Assembly (NCBI GenBank): GCA_022575985.1
Contig: JAKSXM010000014.1
Span: forward strand, 21,204,001 to 21,268,000
Reading direction: 5' to 3'
Origin: Anagrus nilaparvatae
Lineage: Eukaryota > Arthropoda > Insecta > Hymenoptera > Mymaridae
Length of the DNA: 64,000 nt
Positions 24,311 to 36,737 of this stretch are shown here, in pieces. A program made the position numbers and the translations under genes. The notes under the pieces are model-generated. The model was not told the origin of the DNA. It saw only the letters and a program-made list of their open reading frames with translations, and did not search any database. Numbering within the stretch: the stretch's first letter is position 1; the number at the start of each line of letters is the position of its first letter.

Positions 24311-25499
24311 TAAATTCAAAACAATGAAAGTTTATGTATATTTATTTCAATATTCTTATCATATAAATCAACAAAATTTTTTTATAAAAGAAGCTCAAGT
24401 TTCTTTTGTTATTTTAATAAAAGAATAATATGTAATTAAAATAATCCTTCCTTCATCTAACCCCAAGATTCAATAAATTATCTGTAAATAATTGCAAGTA
24501 TTGTTAGGTTTTGATGCGAAAAAAAATCAAGCACTTGTAATCATTTATTTATAAATCAAAAAAAGGGTCTGAAAAATTACTCTAACGCTATAGGAAAAAC
24601 ACTTTTTAGACAGTTTGATAGATGAACTGAAAATCGTATTTATCATTTTCAATATATAAAATGAAAAATTTTATTTTATGCAAGGTTTCATAATTAAATA
24701 ATAATTTATAATTTTTGATTTACGAAAAAATTGAAAATGTTAGAAATAATTAATTTACTGCTATCAAAAATTTTATTTAAAAGCTTCTATGCGTTATTGG
24801 CCGCCATTCACTGCTTTTAATTCAAAAATTCTAAACCGGGTAACACAAAAAATTTCTTTTGTTTTCAGAATTCCGGATGCATTTTTAGTGATTTATTGAA
24901 TTTTTCGAATTGACGGAATATCAAGTATGCTATAATTAAATATACTCAAATTTTCCCAGGAAGTTGTCCTGTTGGAGAAATTAAAAATAAATTTTTTTTG
25001 TCAAACAAATGCATTAACGAAAAATGCGTTGGTTTGGAACTTTTTTGGAACTTTAAAAATAAAAAATTGCAAATAATCAATTTCTGTGGCTTAAAAATAT
25101 TTCGAGAGAAAGTGACTTTCAAAAAATTTGATACAAGGGTTTGGTAGAAAATTTGTAAGGACCTACTTTTCTACAGTTCTAAACTGGCTCTAAACCCAAA
25201 AAAAATTTTGCTTCAGTATGTTATAGCCCATGCGACCCAGTCCGAAAATTTTGCCCTCTCGTACAACTCTAATATTTAATGTAATACATTTCATGCAATC
25301 GTTTTAGCTTGTATCTATTCTTTAAAATTTTATAACTTCAATTTTTTTTCGCTCAAAATTTATTTAATTTAACGAGATAAAATTTCAGCCCTTTTTTATC
25401 ACTAAACCTCCCTATAAATAGTTTACTTACTGAATTATATTATTTGTATTAATTGATCAAAGAATTATAAAAAATTTTTTGCAAAAATTAATTAAAAAG

Positions 25500-25700
25500 T
25501 AATATTTTTTTTTCTTTTAGGACGTAGTACATAATTTTTTTATATGAAAGTACTAATACCTAGAATTATTATATTGCTTTTCTTCTTAACATTTGTTCCA
25601 CTAAAAAAACACAATTTTTTTTTTATTTTCGGAGTAGTACCTAATTTTTTTCTCCAGTATTAATTTTAGAAACATCGTGTTCTTTTTTTAAAGGGGGATT
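25500..25700. repeat. Isolated units of the 155-bp repeat
   Basis: Two partial units carry the GGACGTAGTACATAATTTTT and GGAGTAGTACCTAATTTTTT words of the array at 11925-12720. They are followed by AGTACTAATACCTAGAATTATT, which also matches that array. The palindromic start of the family element is absent here. Confidence 0.55.
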
Positions 25701-27160
25701 GTAGTAAAATTTGCCAAGAAATCCAAAAATCGAGTAAGAACTTTCCGAAATTTCCTACCGGTGACAGAAAAGTGAATTCCAGAAATTCTGTTACTTTAAT
25801 GTTATTACTTTTACCAAGGATAACTTTAACTAAATACTTAAGAAAACGTATTTCGTAAATACACTACTTCAATAAACTTAAAATATTGATTTTACGAAAC
25901 ATGTAATTTTATTTAATTAAAAATTGAAAAAAATTACATTGTATACCTACATATTTTGGTAATAAAAATGTATAATAAAATATATAATATTGCAAAAAAG
26001 TAAATAATAAAATACAATAATCTACAGCATTGTATGTTGATAGCGTAAATTTGAAATAATAAATGTAATGTCGTGTTCGTTATTTAATTTTTCTAATAAA
26101 AATATTATATGCGATATATTACGTAAAATAAATACAAGAATTATTTTTCTTCATAAATCATATTTTTTTTTTTCGTTTTATGATGATGATACTGCAAGAA
26201 AGTCTTTTATTTTTGTATTTGTTCCTCTTACGAAATTTCTTTTATGACTGAATAATTGCTATTGTTTTAAAATAAAATATTATTGTGTACACGTATGAGA
26301 CTTTTTTTTATTTCAAACAAAAAAGTACATCTTTATATTTTATGTAACTTGAAAATTTTCCTTGCAAAATTTGTATACCAAAATATAGATTAAAAGTTGA
26401 GTAACAAAAATTTGAACAAAATAATTAAGTTGGATTACTTTAGCACCTAATACGTTCGGGAAGCGGAACGAAATATTTAAAACGCTAGGACTTTAAATTA
26501 CTTTATTATCTTACGTTCTCTTTTTTCACCTCGCCTCCTATAGAAATTTTATAGCTTTGTGCATTATTCATGTGTGCCTGTCAAACGAATAAAATGGACG
26601 TTTTTTTATTGTTATTACAATGAAATAATATTAATTAATATAGCCGTGTCAGTTTTATTTCAAATATGTTAAAGCCATATTAAAATTTATTGAAGGTAGT
26701 CTTTTATAATTGTAGTTTTCTAGATCGTATCCTTTTTATTCCATACCCTCGGTAATTTATTTTACTTGACATTATCTCTAAGATTTTTCTCTTCTATTAT
26801 ATTATAATATATAAACTACCAATGTAATCTTTATTATGTAGCACGTTTCTCTCGTTTATAAAGAAATATATTGCATATCGATATCTAAAACTACCCATTT
26901 AAATAATTAATTATTCGTTTCATAAGGATGTTCCATCTTGCCATTTTTATTCATTATTATTACTCAATGCTTTCAAAAGTTTTTAAAATGCTATATATTT
27001 TAAATTCAACTTTTTAGCATTTTTCTAAAAATTTACGCCCTGGTCGCCTCTAAAACCTTAAATTGTGTCCATTTCTATATAATATATTTTTTCATGTCAT
27101 AAGATAATTCAGAATAGTATTTTTTCTTACCAAAAGATCGAAAATTTTCTTTTTTGCCCA
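25701..27160. other. AT-rich non-genic DNA
   Basis: Nothing supportable. A slightly GC-richer patch at 26450-26540 has no coding frame. Confidence 0.55.
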
Positions 27161-27164
27161 TTAT

Positions 27165-27425
27165 ATGTAAATTTATTGTTTAGAACACGGGACAAAATAT
27201 GGGGTTCGACTTTTGCATGCTGTTTGCATACAACTGCATGCAAAGCCAAAACCGATATTTTATCCCTTATTTAATAAATAGCTATTTTGTAACGCAATTG
27301 AAAAAAACGCGTTTTCCACCCACTTAGAAAGAAAAATCGCATTTTATCCATGGGATCAAAAAAGAAGGTCCAGATCACAGATTACGGATCGACTTCGCCT
27401 TGGATGCTAATTAACGTGCAAACTA
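27165..27425. repeat. Dispersed repeat, family R1, copy 3 (inverted)
   Basis: Reads, relative to copies 2, 4 and 6, in the opposite direction: ACACGGGACAAAATATGGGG, two GCATGC words, then AAAACCGATATTTTATCCC. These pair as an imperfect hairpin. It continues into CCAGATCACAGATTACGGATC and TTCGCCTTGGATGCTAATTA, homologous to the CCGAGG-core hairpin of copy 1. It therefore shows that both hairpins belong to one composite element. Confidence 0.6.
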
Positions 27426-29811
27426 GACCATTTGCCTAAAAACCCTCATATACAAAATAAGATTTTCTTTATTCCCTAGTACATTTAAATAAATCACGTT
27501 AAAAATTGCAAAATTGCAAAATTTCAAACATTTCGATCACAAATTTGTTTTTGAAATGAATTTTTTATTGCTTTTATAGTATACGTATTGTTTCTAAGAC
27601 TCCCAGATAAATTGTAAATTCTGCTAAATTCTTAACTGGAATTCGTTGTAAATAATTTTAAAAAAATGCACTGAATTACTTATTTCCATTGAACCAAATT
27701 ATTTCTATTCAACGAAAATCTCTGATTTTAAACTTTATTGCAAAAAAAAATTAAACTAAAATTCTCTTGCAAAAAAATGATTAATACCTAAATAAAAAAA
27801 CAAACCTGCATCAAAGAAACTTGCAAAAATACTAAAAAGAATCCTTCAAATCCACAACAGCTTTATAGTCTAGACAACCAACATTATACATAATTTTATA
27901 CTTCTGAAAATGATACTTGCCATCAATCAAAATTTTAACCATGAGTAGTTAAAATTTCAAAGAATTAAATAAAATGCAAAATTTCCTTTCATCGATGAAT
28001 AATCTATATATTTATTTGAATAAAAAAAAATTTTTTAATATCAAAAAGTAGACTTATTTAAATATAAATAGTTAATATTTTTATTTTTGGGATTTGTTTT
28101 GGTTTACAATAAAAAAGGTGTGCATATATAATTTATTATTATTAGCTATATTTTTAAGGATATTTTCGGTTCAACATCACAAAAATAGATACTTGTTAAA
28201 AAGTTAAAGAGTAGCAAAAAAGAATCATCAGATTAGTGTCCTTGAAAATTTTTTTTCGTCTACACATCAATCTGATCCGGTTCGCTTCTTTTATTTTCAT
28301 CTTTTTTTTGGTTTCAACAGGGATAAATATGAAAACATTTTAATTTTATTTGTAAAAAATAATTAATTTTTTTTTTATAATGCTGTCTTATGGGCTATAA
28401 ATTACTGTACCTATATTATAATAATTATAATGACTTTACGTGATACGTGAATCATAAAAACTGACTTTATGATTTTGATGATCGTTTTTATATGCGTTTT
28501 TTAACGCAAAACAGATTGCAGGTACTAAATAATAAAAAATACGTTAATTACGAGCTATTCGATTAGACTAATACCACTCAATATAACAGTTCTGAGGATT
28601 AATTTTTACGCCTTTTTATTATTACATATATAAATTATTTTTAATATCAAATTGTAAAAAATGTTTAGAATACTAATTTAAAAATAAATTATCTCAAAAA
28701 TTCACGATTTCAATTAATTTTTTTAAGTCTCTTAAATTTAAATTCACCCAGTTATTTTTCTGTGGTTCTTATCATAGGATAAGTACTTTTAGGCATATTT
28801 TCAATCCCTTATTAGCCCATGACGTGATTAGAGTGATATTATTTATACGTAAACATCAAACTAAATATTTAGAATCCCGAATTTTTTGACATAATACATT
28901 TCCGAACCTTTTCCAAATCAAATTTTAAGCATTTACACCCATGAGAGTTTAAAAATTTAAATTTAGTGTTGTACATTCCATAGATTGAATATTTTTTTTA
29001 TAAATTTTAAAATTGTAGACAATAACCCGAGCGAAAATGTTTTAGTTTAGTCTTACCGTTTATTTAACATGTAAAAAATTAACCGTAGATCAAAATACGT
29101 GAATTATTCGCACCCGGAAATCGAGGTTAGAATAATATTTTTGGTGATTCCAATTATACATTTAAAAACTACCTATTAGAGATAATAAGCACCAAAAAAT
29201 TATAATGTTATAGGATAATATGTGTACTTAATAATTATGTATATTTAATGGCGTAAAATTTTATTTTATGAATGTCCTAAAGCATGTTGTATTTATATAG
29301 TTCCTGAGTCATTTCTCTTGCGAGAAAAATATTAATCATATGTTTCTCTTAAGATCTCGCTTATGATCTGTATATAATCGGTAAATTTACTCGCTCACTT
29401 TTGCCAAATATTACTTTTGGATGACTAACTTTTAGTTTCAACAAATAAAGATTAATTTTTCTTGATCATCTAAAGCCGTTTCTAGATTAAATTAATTTTT
29501 TTCGAGATTTTTTTTAAGCCCACGTGCTTTTATTGTAACTAATAACTCATTTTGGGGGCCTGTAGTGGCCTGGAAGTCTAATTCCAACGGCAATCAGTAA
29601 GTTTTTGATACGTTTCCAGATGTCAAAACTTCAGTTAGGTTTGATTTCGGGATCCAAATCACTATACTTATCTGGCAATAGCATTTTTCTGTATAAATTT
29701 TCGGAAACCCCAAAAAAGTCCGAATTTCAGGTCGGGTACCAAATATTTCGGGTAAACATACAACCCTAATATGTATACAAGTATTGGAGAATTTTTCGCC
29801 CATTTTAAATA
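27426..29811. other. AT-rich non-genic DNA
   Basis: No gene supported. A GC-richer stretch at 29520-29800 has a 69-codon minus-strand frame (29803-29594) without recognisable motifs. It may be an old element fragment. Confidence 0.5.
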
Positions 29812-30013
29812 AGTAATAATTAGTGATGTGATTCTTTTGACCAAGAGGGCTAATAAATAAAAATATCTAAGATCTTTTTTTATTCAGCGTAACGTTTCGT
29901 GTACGAACAGTACACCTTTTCAAACAACAATTTTTAATTATAATAAAATTCACTACAGATATTTTTATTTATTAGCCCTCTTGGTCAAAAGAATCACATC
30001 ACTAATTATTACT
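29812..30013. mobile_element. MITE with perfect 57-bp terminal inverted repeats
   Basis: Positions 29812-29868 are the exact reverse complement of 29957-30013 by eye, leaving an 88-bp non-coding centre. The core of the arm contains TAGTGATGTGATTC and CCAAGAGGGC. Both ends are flanked by AATA, a possible 4-bp target duplication that is weak evidence in such AT-rich DNA. Perfect arms suggest recent insertion or recent replication of the family. The superfamily is not determined; the TAGTG start could hint at hAT, but no 8-bp direct repeat is present. Confidence 0.8.
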
Positions 30014-31423
30014 AATATGTATACATTTCTGACGTTTCCAACTTGACGCTAACTGAATTTTAATAATAATTATTAATGTACTGAAGAAAAACGTTCTGAG
30101 TCTCTTAATATTAAAATAATTGATTAAGTACCAAAAACATAAATCTCTAATTAATAACTCCCACCAAACCTTCGATACATAAAATTGAATAATAAAAGGC
30201 AAATATATACAATAAACTTGTTATTTTAAAAAATAAGGTAAAAATATAAAATAAATCCGTTATAGTACTATTATATAGGATACTCATTAATTGACACGCA
30301 TCCGTTTTTTTTTCTATAAATAATCTAATGTTTTGTAAAATATGACGAATATAATACCAATCCGTTATAATATATGTGACATAACAATCTCTATTTTCTG
30401 GTATAGGTAGATAAAAATATTCTTTATAATCAATACACGAAGAAAACAAGTTTTTTTTAATATCTTCCTGATCACGGTTCTTATAAAAAGAAAATTGAAA
30501 AATAAAAAAAATTAAGTCGAATCATTTCTTTTTCTCTTCCCTTATGGCTATCGAACTTTTCTATATAATCACGAGTAGCTTATTACATATATCTCGATTA
30601 AAGCTTCGCATATAGAAATATTATAATATAACGAAGAAGTAGCAATTTTTTTTTATTTCTATTCCTTGCTACACGTCTATGATCATCTAAATAATATCAA
30701 ATTTCTTAGTTATAGATTATGAATACCTATTTTTCTATAATTATTTATCTTCTATACTTCAATCTTATCTTTCTCTGCCTCTAATTACTATGTAATTATT
30801 ATTTATAAACTATTTATAAACTTTAATCAAGAAAATCATTTTTTTTTTCAACATTATGAAATACCTAAAGAGTTGAAAGGGAAAACTACGACGTTCTGTA
30901 ATACAACAATAGATCGATAAAACTATACATTATTCTGATTTATGAGATTTAAAATATGTGCTGAGTGTTTTTATTATTTATTGAATTTTATTTTATTTTT
31001 GATTAAAATATTGCTATTTATTAGTACGTAATTATAGCTTTTTCCTTTGTTTTATTTACTTCAATCATATAAAACTTGTAATTATGTGCTAGAACATTTA
31101 TTTTTTCCCATTATCTATAGTTAAGGCATATCAGAATCAATTACAAATTAAACTTTTAACTCTGCTGGATTTTAAAATAGTAATTTTTTAATATTTACTT
31201 ATCAAGAATCATTTGCATAATTCTTTATTTAAAAATTATATGTTAGAGATCTTTTACCATCTGTTTGCCGTAACATGTTGCTCGAAGGACCAAATGCATA
31301 TGAATAATTGTCAATAGAGTTAAAATTTCATAAAATGTTAAAATTTCTTAAAAGGCTTTTATTATTTAATAATTTTATCCAACAGAAAATTAGCTGTAAA
31401 TCCAAAAAGGAAAATTTTATTTA
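30014..31423. other. AT-rich non-genic DNA
   Basis: Nothing supportable. The frames at 30002-30449 on the minus strand are Tyr/Ile/Phe-rich chance frames. Confidence 0.55.
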
Positions 31424-31851
31424 CACTGTAAAAAGTAATTTTCTTATATTAACAAAAAAATTAGAAAATTTTCGAAAAATTAGTAAATTTTCGAAAAAAT
31501 TTGAAAATATTCGAAAAAAATCGTATATTTACTTAATTTAGTATATTAACAAAAAAATTCGAGTATTCTCGATTTTTTTTTGTGAATTCGCAAGAAAAAT
31601 CGATAATTTACCATTTTTTTTGAAAATTTTCAAAAAGTAGTTGTAAATTTACGAAAAATAGTTGTGAATTTACAACTTTCTTCGTAAATTCACAAAAAAA
31701 AAATCGAGAATACTCGAATTTTTTGTTATTATACTAAATTTAGTAAATTTACGATTTTTATCGAATATTTAGAAAATTTTTTGAAAATTTACTAATTTTT
31801 CGAAAAAATTCTATTTTTTTTGTAAATCTAAGAAAGTTACTTTTTACAGTG
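31424..31851. mobile_element. MITE family M1, copy 1 (428 bp, TA target)
   Basis: Starts CACTGTAAAAAGTAA and ends TTACTTTTTACAGTG, flanked on both sides by TA. That is the termini-plus-TA arrangement of Tc1/mariner-superfamily MITEs. The whole element is a long imperfect palindrome of short reiterated words (AAATTTTCGAAAAA, CGAGTATTCTCGA, GTAAATTTACGA). No coding capacity. A second copy lies at 40782-41156. The short open frame crossing the left half is a consequence of the repeat. Confidence 0.85.
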
Positions 31852-34002
31852 TAGCATATAGTTCCATACTTTTCCAAAGTCATGAAAAATTGTCTAAATA
31901 CGCTTGTTGCAATAAATCATCACATAAAATTTGTTATCTAAAAGCAGTAATTTCCATACCTTTCTAAATTAATTTAAATCCTCTGTTTGACCAAATAATG
32001 ATAATAAATATAAAGGGAAAATTCACAAAAAATAATATAAATTTATTTATTGAAAAATATAGAACCTAATTTTGAAATCAAAATCATCTTTTTATGAATA
32101 AAAACTAGAACCTAGTAACCAAATCTGGTGATGGATGAAAAGAATACCAATGACACCATATATCAACTGAAGTACAAAGCATATACTAAGAATAAATTAA
32201 AAATGGAATTAAAATTTGGTAGATCGTTAAAAATCCATACTCATTTAAGTATTAAAATCCGATTTTAATTAAACTAGAAATATATATTTTTCTGAGTGTA
32301 TAAATAAATCTAGCAGTATATGTACTTTATATAGAAATTATTATTATACTCCATAAATAGTAAGGTATGTGCGTATATAAATAAAGTTGAACTCGTACAA
32401 TTAATAAAGATCAAGATCAAGGCACACACACACACACACACATATAATAATAAGAAGACGTTTCACACATAAGGTATACCACATTAATGCATTAATCAAA
32501 AAAATACATCAGAATACTTATAATCTCTTTTTATATTATTACGATATAAACAGAAGTCATAAGTAATCAAACTATTATTTGATGTTTATAAATGAACAGA
32601 GATTTTAAATAAAAAGAAAACAAAGCTTTTAAAATTCAAGAAGCTTATAACAAGCTCAAGAAACACTCAATTAGCAACACCTTTTGTATTATTTATTACT
32701 CTCTCTCTAATATTCTTTTAGAGAAAAAATATACTAAGACTATTTTTTTTTTTTATCACGACAGAGATTTTTCATGCTTTTTTTTAATCGTCAATAGAAA
32801 ATGATTCTATATCGTGAACTATAAAAATAAGAGAGATTTTGATCAATCGATTGCTGATATTCGAGGGTACAACACTGGAACGATGAATAACTGAAACCAA
32901 TCTACTTTTTACCTACTTCTTTTTACTGTCACGAATTTAACAAGTTTATAATGCTTGATAATTTATAAAATATAACAATACTTAGGCTTATGTAGGTTAA
33001 TCCTGCATTTAAGTGTAAAAAGCTTGTATGGACTCAAATTGTTGCAAACTACTTTTCATAAAAAAGATGGTTTTGATTTTTTTTATATAAAATTTTTTAT
33101 ATCATAAATAAATTTCAAAGCAAAAAAGTACGTCAAAAAGAATAGATTTATAAAAATTAAAAGCTAAAAACCTAAAATTAGTTTTTTAAAAAAAAATAGC
33201 TAATTTTGAAAATATTACAAGGCTTGTGCACTTAACGTAAATCAAGGCGTACAATAAATAAATCGACATTGCGAAAAAGAAAAAAAAGAAACTTATTTTC
33301 CTAGATGGGAAATGCACATAAGCAGAAAAATAAGCAATATTACTTGTATATTTCATTAGCTATCGAATAAAGATTTATATCAAAAGATGACTATTGAAAA
33401 TTATATAAATGCATATTACGTGCGTGTAAGTAAAAAGTAAGTAATAAAACGAAGAAGATATTTTTTGTTGCATCATTAAAAAGGTAATTTTATAGAGCTT
33501 AAGGGGGATGTAAGTCTATTAAATAGTATAGAAAACTTATATTTTGACGTAATTAAGGGAGCAAAAAAAAATATTTTATTTAGCTTCTAGCGCATAAAAG
33601 ATATTACTACTTTTTAGCCTCAAGGATTGCTTTATGAAGACACCTAAACATATTTTTACATGTTATTTTATGCATTTTTTTTTCTATAAATATGGATTTT
33701 TACTGTAAAAAAAAAATGCTATTTTTCTCCTTCATATATTTTTATTTTTTTAAATAATACGTAACCTTGAGTAGATGACAATTATTTTTAATACCATGTC
33801 TCTCAGCTCTCACTCTTCCATAAGATTATTTATTTTTTTATGAAAAATGACAATATGTTTATAATACAATTATAAATAAATATAATAGAGATAGAAAATT
33901 TATATATTCATGCAGTATTTCTTCATGACATAGAGTATACGTCTATATAGAAATATATGAGCATGTTTTTTAATTTTTTAAATAATCATGCTATTCGCAT
34001 CT
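31852..34002. other. AT-rich non-genic DNA
   Basis: No gene supported. A (CA)n microsatellite lies at 32423-32442. Confidence 0.55.
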
Positions 34003-34430
34003 GGTTCCTCATAGAGGAACCATTGTGATAGGTCAAATTTTGATTTCTGATTTTTCGACATGTAAGCACGTTTTGAGACCTCAGGAAGCTAAAAGACCGA
34101 TTTTTTAAAAAGGCTGTTTGTGTGTGTGTTTTTGTATGCATGTAAGTATGTATGATGACTGTAACCAGTGATATATTTTCATAACCATTATGACATTAAA
34201 AAAGTTATTTTTTCACCAAAAAATCTTGAGATTATTTTTTTTTAATTTGGATGTAACACCTAATTTTTTTATATGCAAGTATTAATTTAGAAACACTGTT
34301 TTCACTTGATATTTCCAATTAGATAATTAATTTTTTGAAAACTTTTTCTCTCAAACCTTTTGCCGGCAAAAAATAAAAGAAACAATAAATTTCTTATTCT
34401 TTATTTATGGACGTAGTACCTAAATATAAC
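34003..34430. mobile_element. Second, truncated copy of the 19-nt-palindrome element
   Basis: Begins with the same GGTTCCTCATAGAGGAACC palindrome (34003-34021). It then has the same order of parts as the copy at 11704: the AAGCACGTTTTGAGACCTCA segment, a TG-rich microsatellite, and about one and a half 155-bp units (near 34247 and 34405). Homology stops abruptly near 34430 without the inverted right end, so this copy is 3'-truncated. Confidence 0.65.
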
Positions 34431-36675
34431 TAAGCCAGATACACCAAAAACAAGACACAAAAATCTACTCAAAAATACAAAAACGTAATAAACACAATAA
34501 TCATTAAAATTAAAAAGCAGCGTCATGTACACATATGTGAATTTGATTAATGTTTTTAATGTCATATAATTTAAAGTCTATTTCTTTATTATTATAAAAC
34601 AATATTTATGTTTTAAAAAAAACTACTGTTTACTATAAATAATAAATTATAATTTTTTATTAATTTCAAAGGCAAAAAATTTTTTTGTTTTATTTTTTGT
34701 AAATTATATTCTTTTGCGAAAAAGTGCTTAATTATGTCATAATATTTTCAGGTAATATTGTATAAAAAGAGACACAATTTTTTTTTTCAAATGGAACAAT
34801 GTATGTAACAGTTGATTAATCTTTATATTTCTCTCTTTTTTTTTAGATGACCTGAGAGAAAATTATGCAATCTTTTTAAATTATATTGATATAAATAATT
34901 TAATTTTTTATATATGGGTGTAATTACGAGAAATATACAACTTTTGTGGAAAAATTTATTTAAAATTTTTTTGAATTTTGCGAATTAATTTATGCTCATA
35001 AATAAGAGTTTTCTAAATATTTTGCTCTGTAAATGCAATTTGCCTAATTTGTAGATTAAAAATAAGCAGTCAGGAAATAATTTTATCGAATATCCTAAGC
35101 TTGATTGGTAAAATCTTTGATAAACTTTTTTCATGAAAATCTAATAAAACATTTATAAAATTTTGGAACATAAAGTTTTTACATGATCAGTAGCACGAGT
35201 GATATTTAATTAAACCAGCTTTTAAATTTTTTCGCCCATAAATTTTTTGCCTACTTAGATATATAGCGACTACTGGAATTTCCGCTCATAAATTTTATAC
35301 CTAAGCAGGCAAACACAAGATTACTTTAAGCAAGTTTCATAGCTTGGACCAGTGTACCCATCAATTTAAATAAAATGAGAATATGCTCAAAAAATGTCTA
35401 TTTTATGTATTTTTTCCCGTATATAAAACACTTATAAATTTCGCGTAATAAAAAATACTTTATTTCATAACATAAAATTCAATGCAGATGTCAATCAATT
35501 TATAAACAGTTTTATAACCAATTTATAGTTTTAATACGCATGAGTACATCTTTTATAGACAGTCAAATTCACATAAATTTTCAAAGAAATTTTTTTTTTA
35601 ATCTGATTGACTATAACTATTTTTTTTCTTAATCCAATTAATGTTGTATATTATAAAAGAAAAAAGAGTTGACATGCGAAATCGTATTAGTTGAATTGAA
35701 TGTGACCTATTTCTGAGTACACAGTATATTATAAGACACAGTATATCATTTAATTAAGAGAATGGATAAAAAGCTCTCTCTAATATGTGTAATTGAACCG
35801 TTATGAATCTTCCTAATATGAAGTTTCAGGTGTTTTATACATACAAGCAACGGGTCTCACATTTAACCTACAATGTAATATGTATAGTGAATTTACCCGA
35901 AGGCGTGTCTGTCACGATATTTATACTTTTTCCTATAGGTCATCGGTCATAATTTTTTTTTTTTCATTTTTTTTTCTTATCTATTAAAATATATAACCTA
36001 TTCCACTCAATGAATCAGCGATATTTTACTCGTAAATAACTGTTTATTCTTCTATGATCTATGGATCTATGGATCATTCCCTGATATCAATTTTTTTTCT
36101 CTCAAGTTTATCCAAGAACTAATTTTTTTGTTTTTTCATATTCAGGATTTAATCTTTAAAGTAAAAAAATTACTATATTCGACTAAGATGTAATGACTTT
36201 ACACATATTAAATGTATTATGATGTTAAATCACGAGCACTTGTAATAAGATTTAATTTTAAGATAATGGAAAAAAGTAAAAGTTATATATATATATATAC
36301 GAGTCACTTGAAAGACTCATACGTCATTATTGCACTTGTTACTTCTTATTATTACTATATGAATTTTCTTTAATGACTTTTCTTCATCTGGCAAATTGAT
36401 TGAAAATAACACACATACATACAATTATTAGATACAACATATTTAATGTAATAAAATATATGCCTACGTGGAATTGACTTGTCATATGACCATACTTTGT
36501 TTTTTTTTACTTCTATATATATAAATATGATGAAAGCTCAGGAATGCTTATTAACAACTATAACGAACCTTCGATCGTATCTCTTGTTTTTAATCTTTTA
36601 TTTTATTATTTTTTATTTTAAAAGTAATTACTTATGCATATAATCTAATTATTATATTTATTCTTCTTATTTCAG
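34431..36675. other. AT-rich DNA ending in a splice acceptor
   Basis: No gene supported. The last bases (TTCTTATTTCAG, ending 36675) are a good polypyrimidine tract plus AG acceptor. At least the right part of this stretch is therefore probably intron of the Serrano-like gene. Confidence 0.5.
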
Positions 36676-36723
36676 ATGGAGAACAGACGTAATAGATCGG
36701 CGGTGAAGGTGTCCATGCAATAG
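36676..36723 (+). promoter_or_regulatory. Upstream ORF directly at the exon start
   Basis: The first three bases after the acceptor are ATG. They open a 15-codon frame closed by TAG at 36721-36723, out of frame with and 14 bp before the main ATG at 36738. If this exon lies in the 5' UTR of the mature mRNA, ribosomes would meet this short frame first, which could lower or condition translation of the main protein. Whether the upstream exon changes the start context cannot be seen. Confidence 0.45.
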
Positions 36724-36737
36724 ATCAGTTAGCCAAT

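Noticed and set aside
31308..31541. 77-codon frame rich in Lys/Phe/Asn
   Set aside because: It mostly reads through the reiterated words of MITE M1 copy 1.
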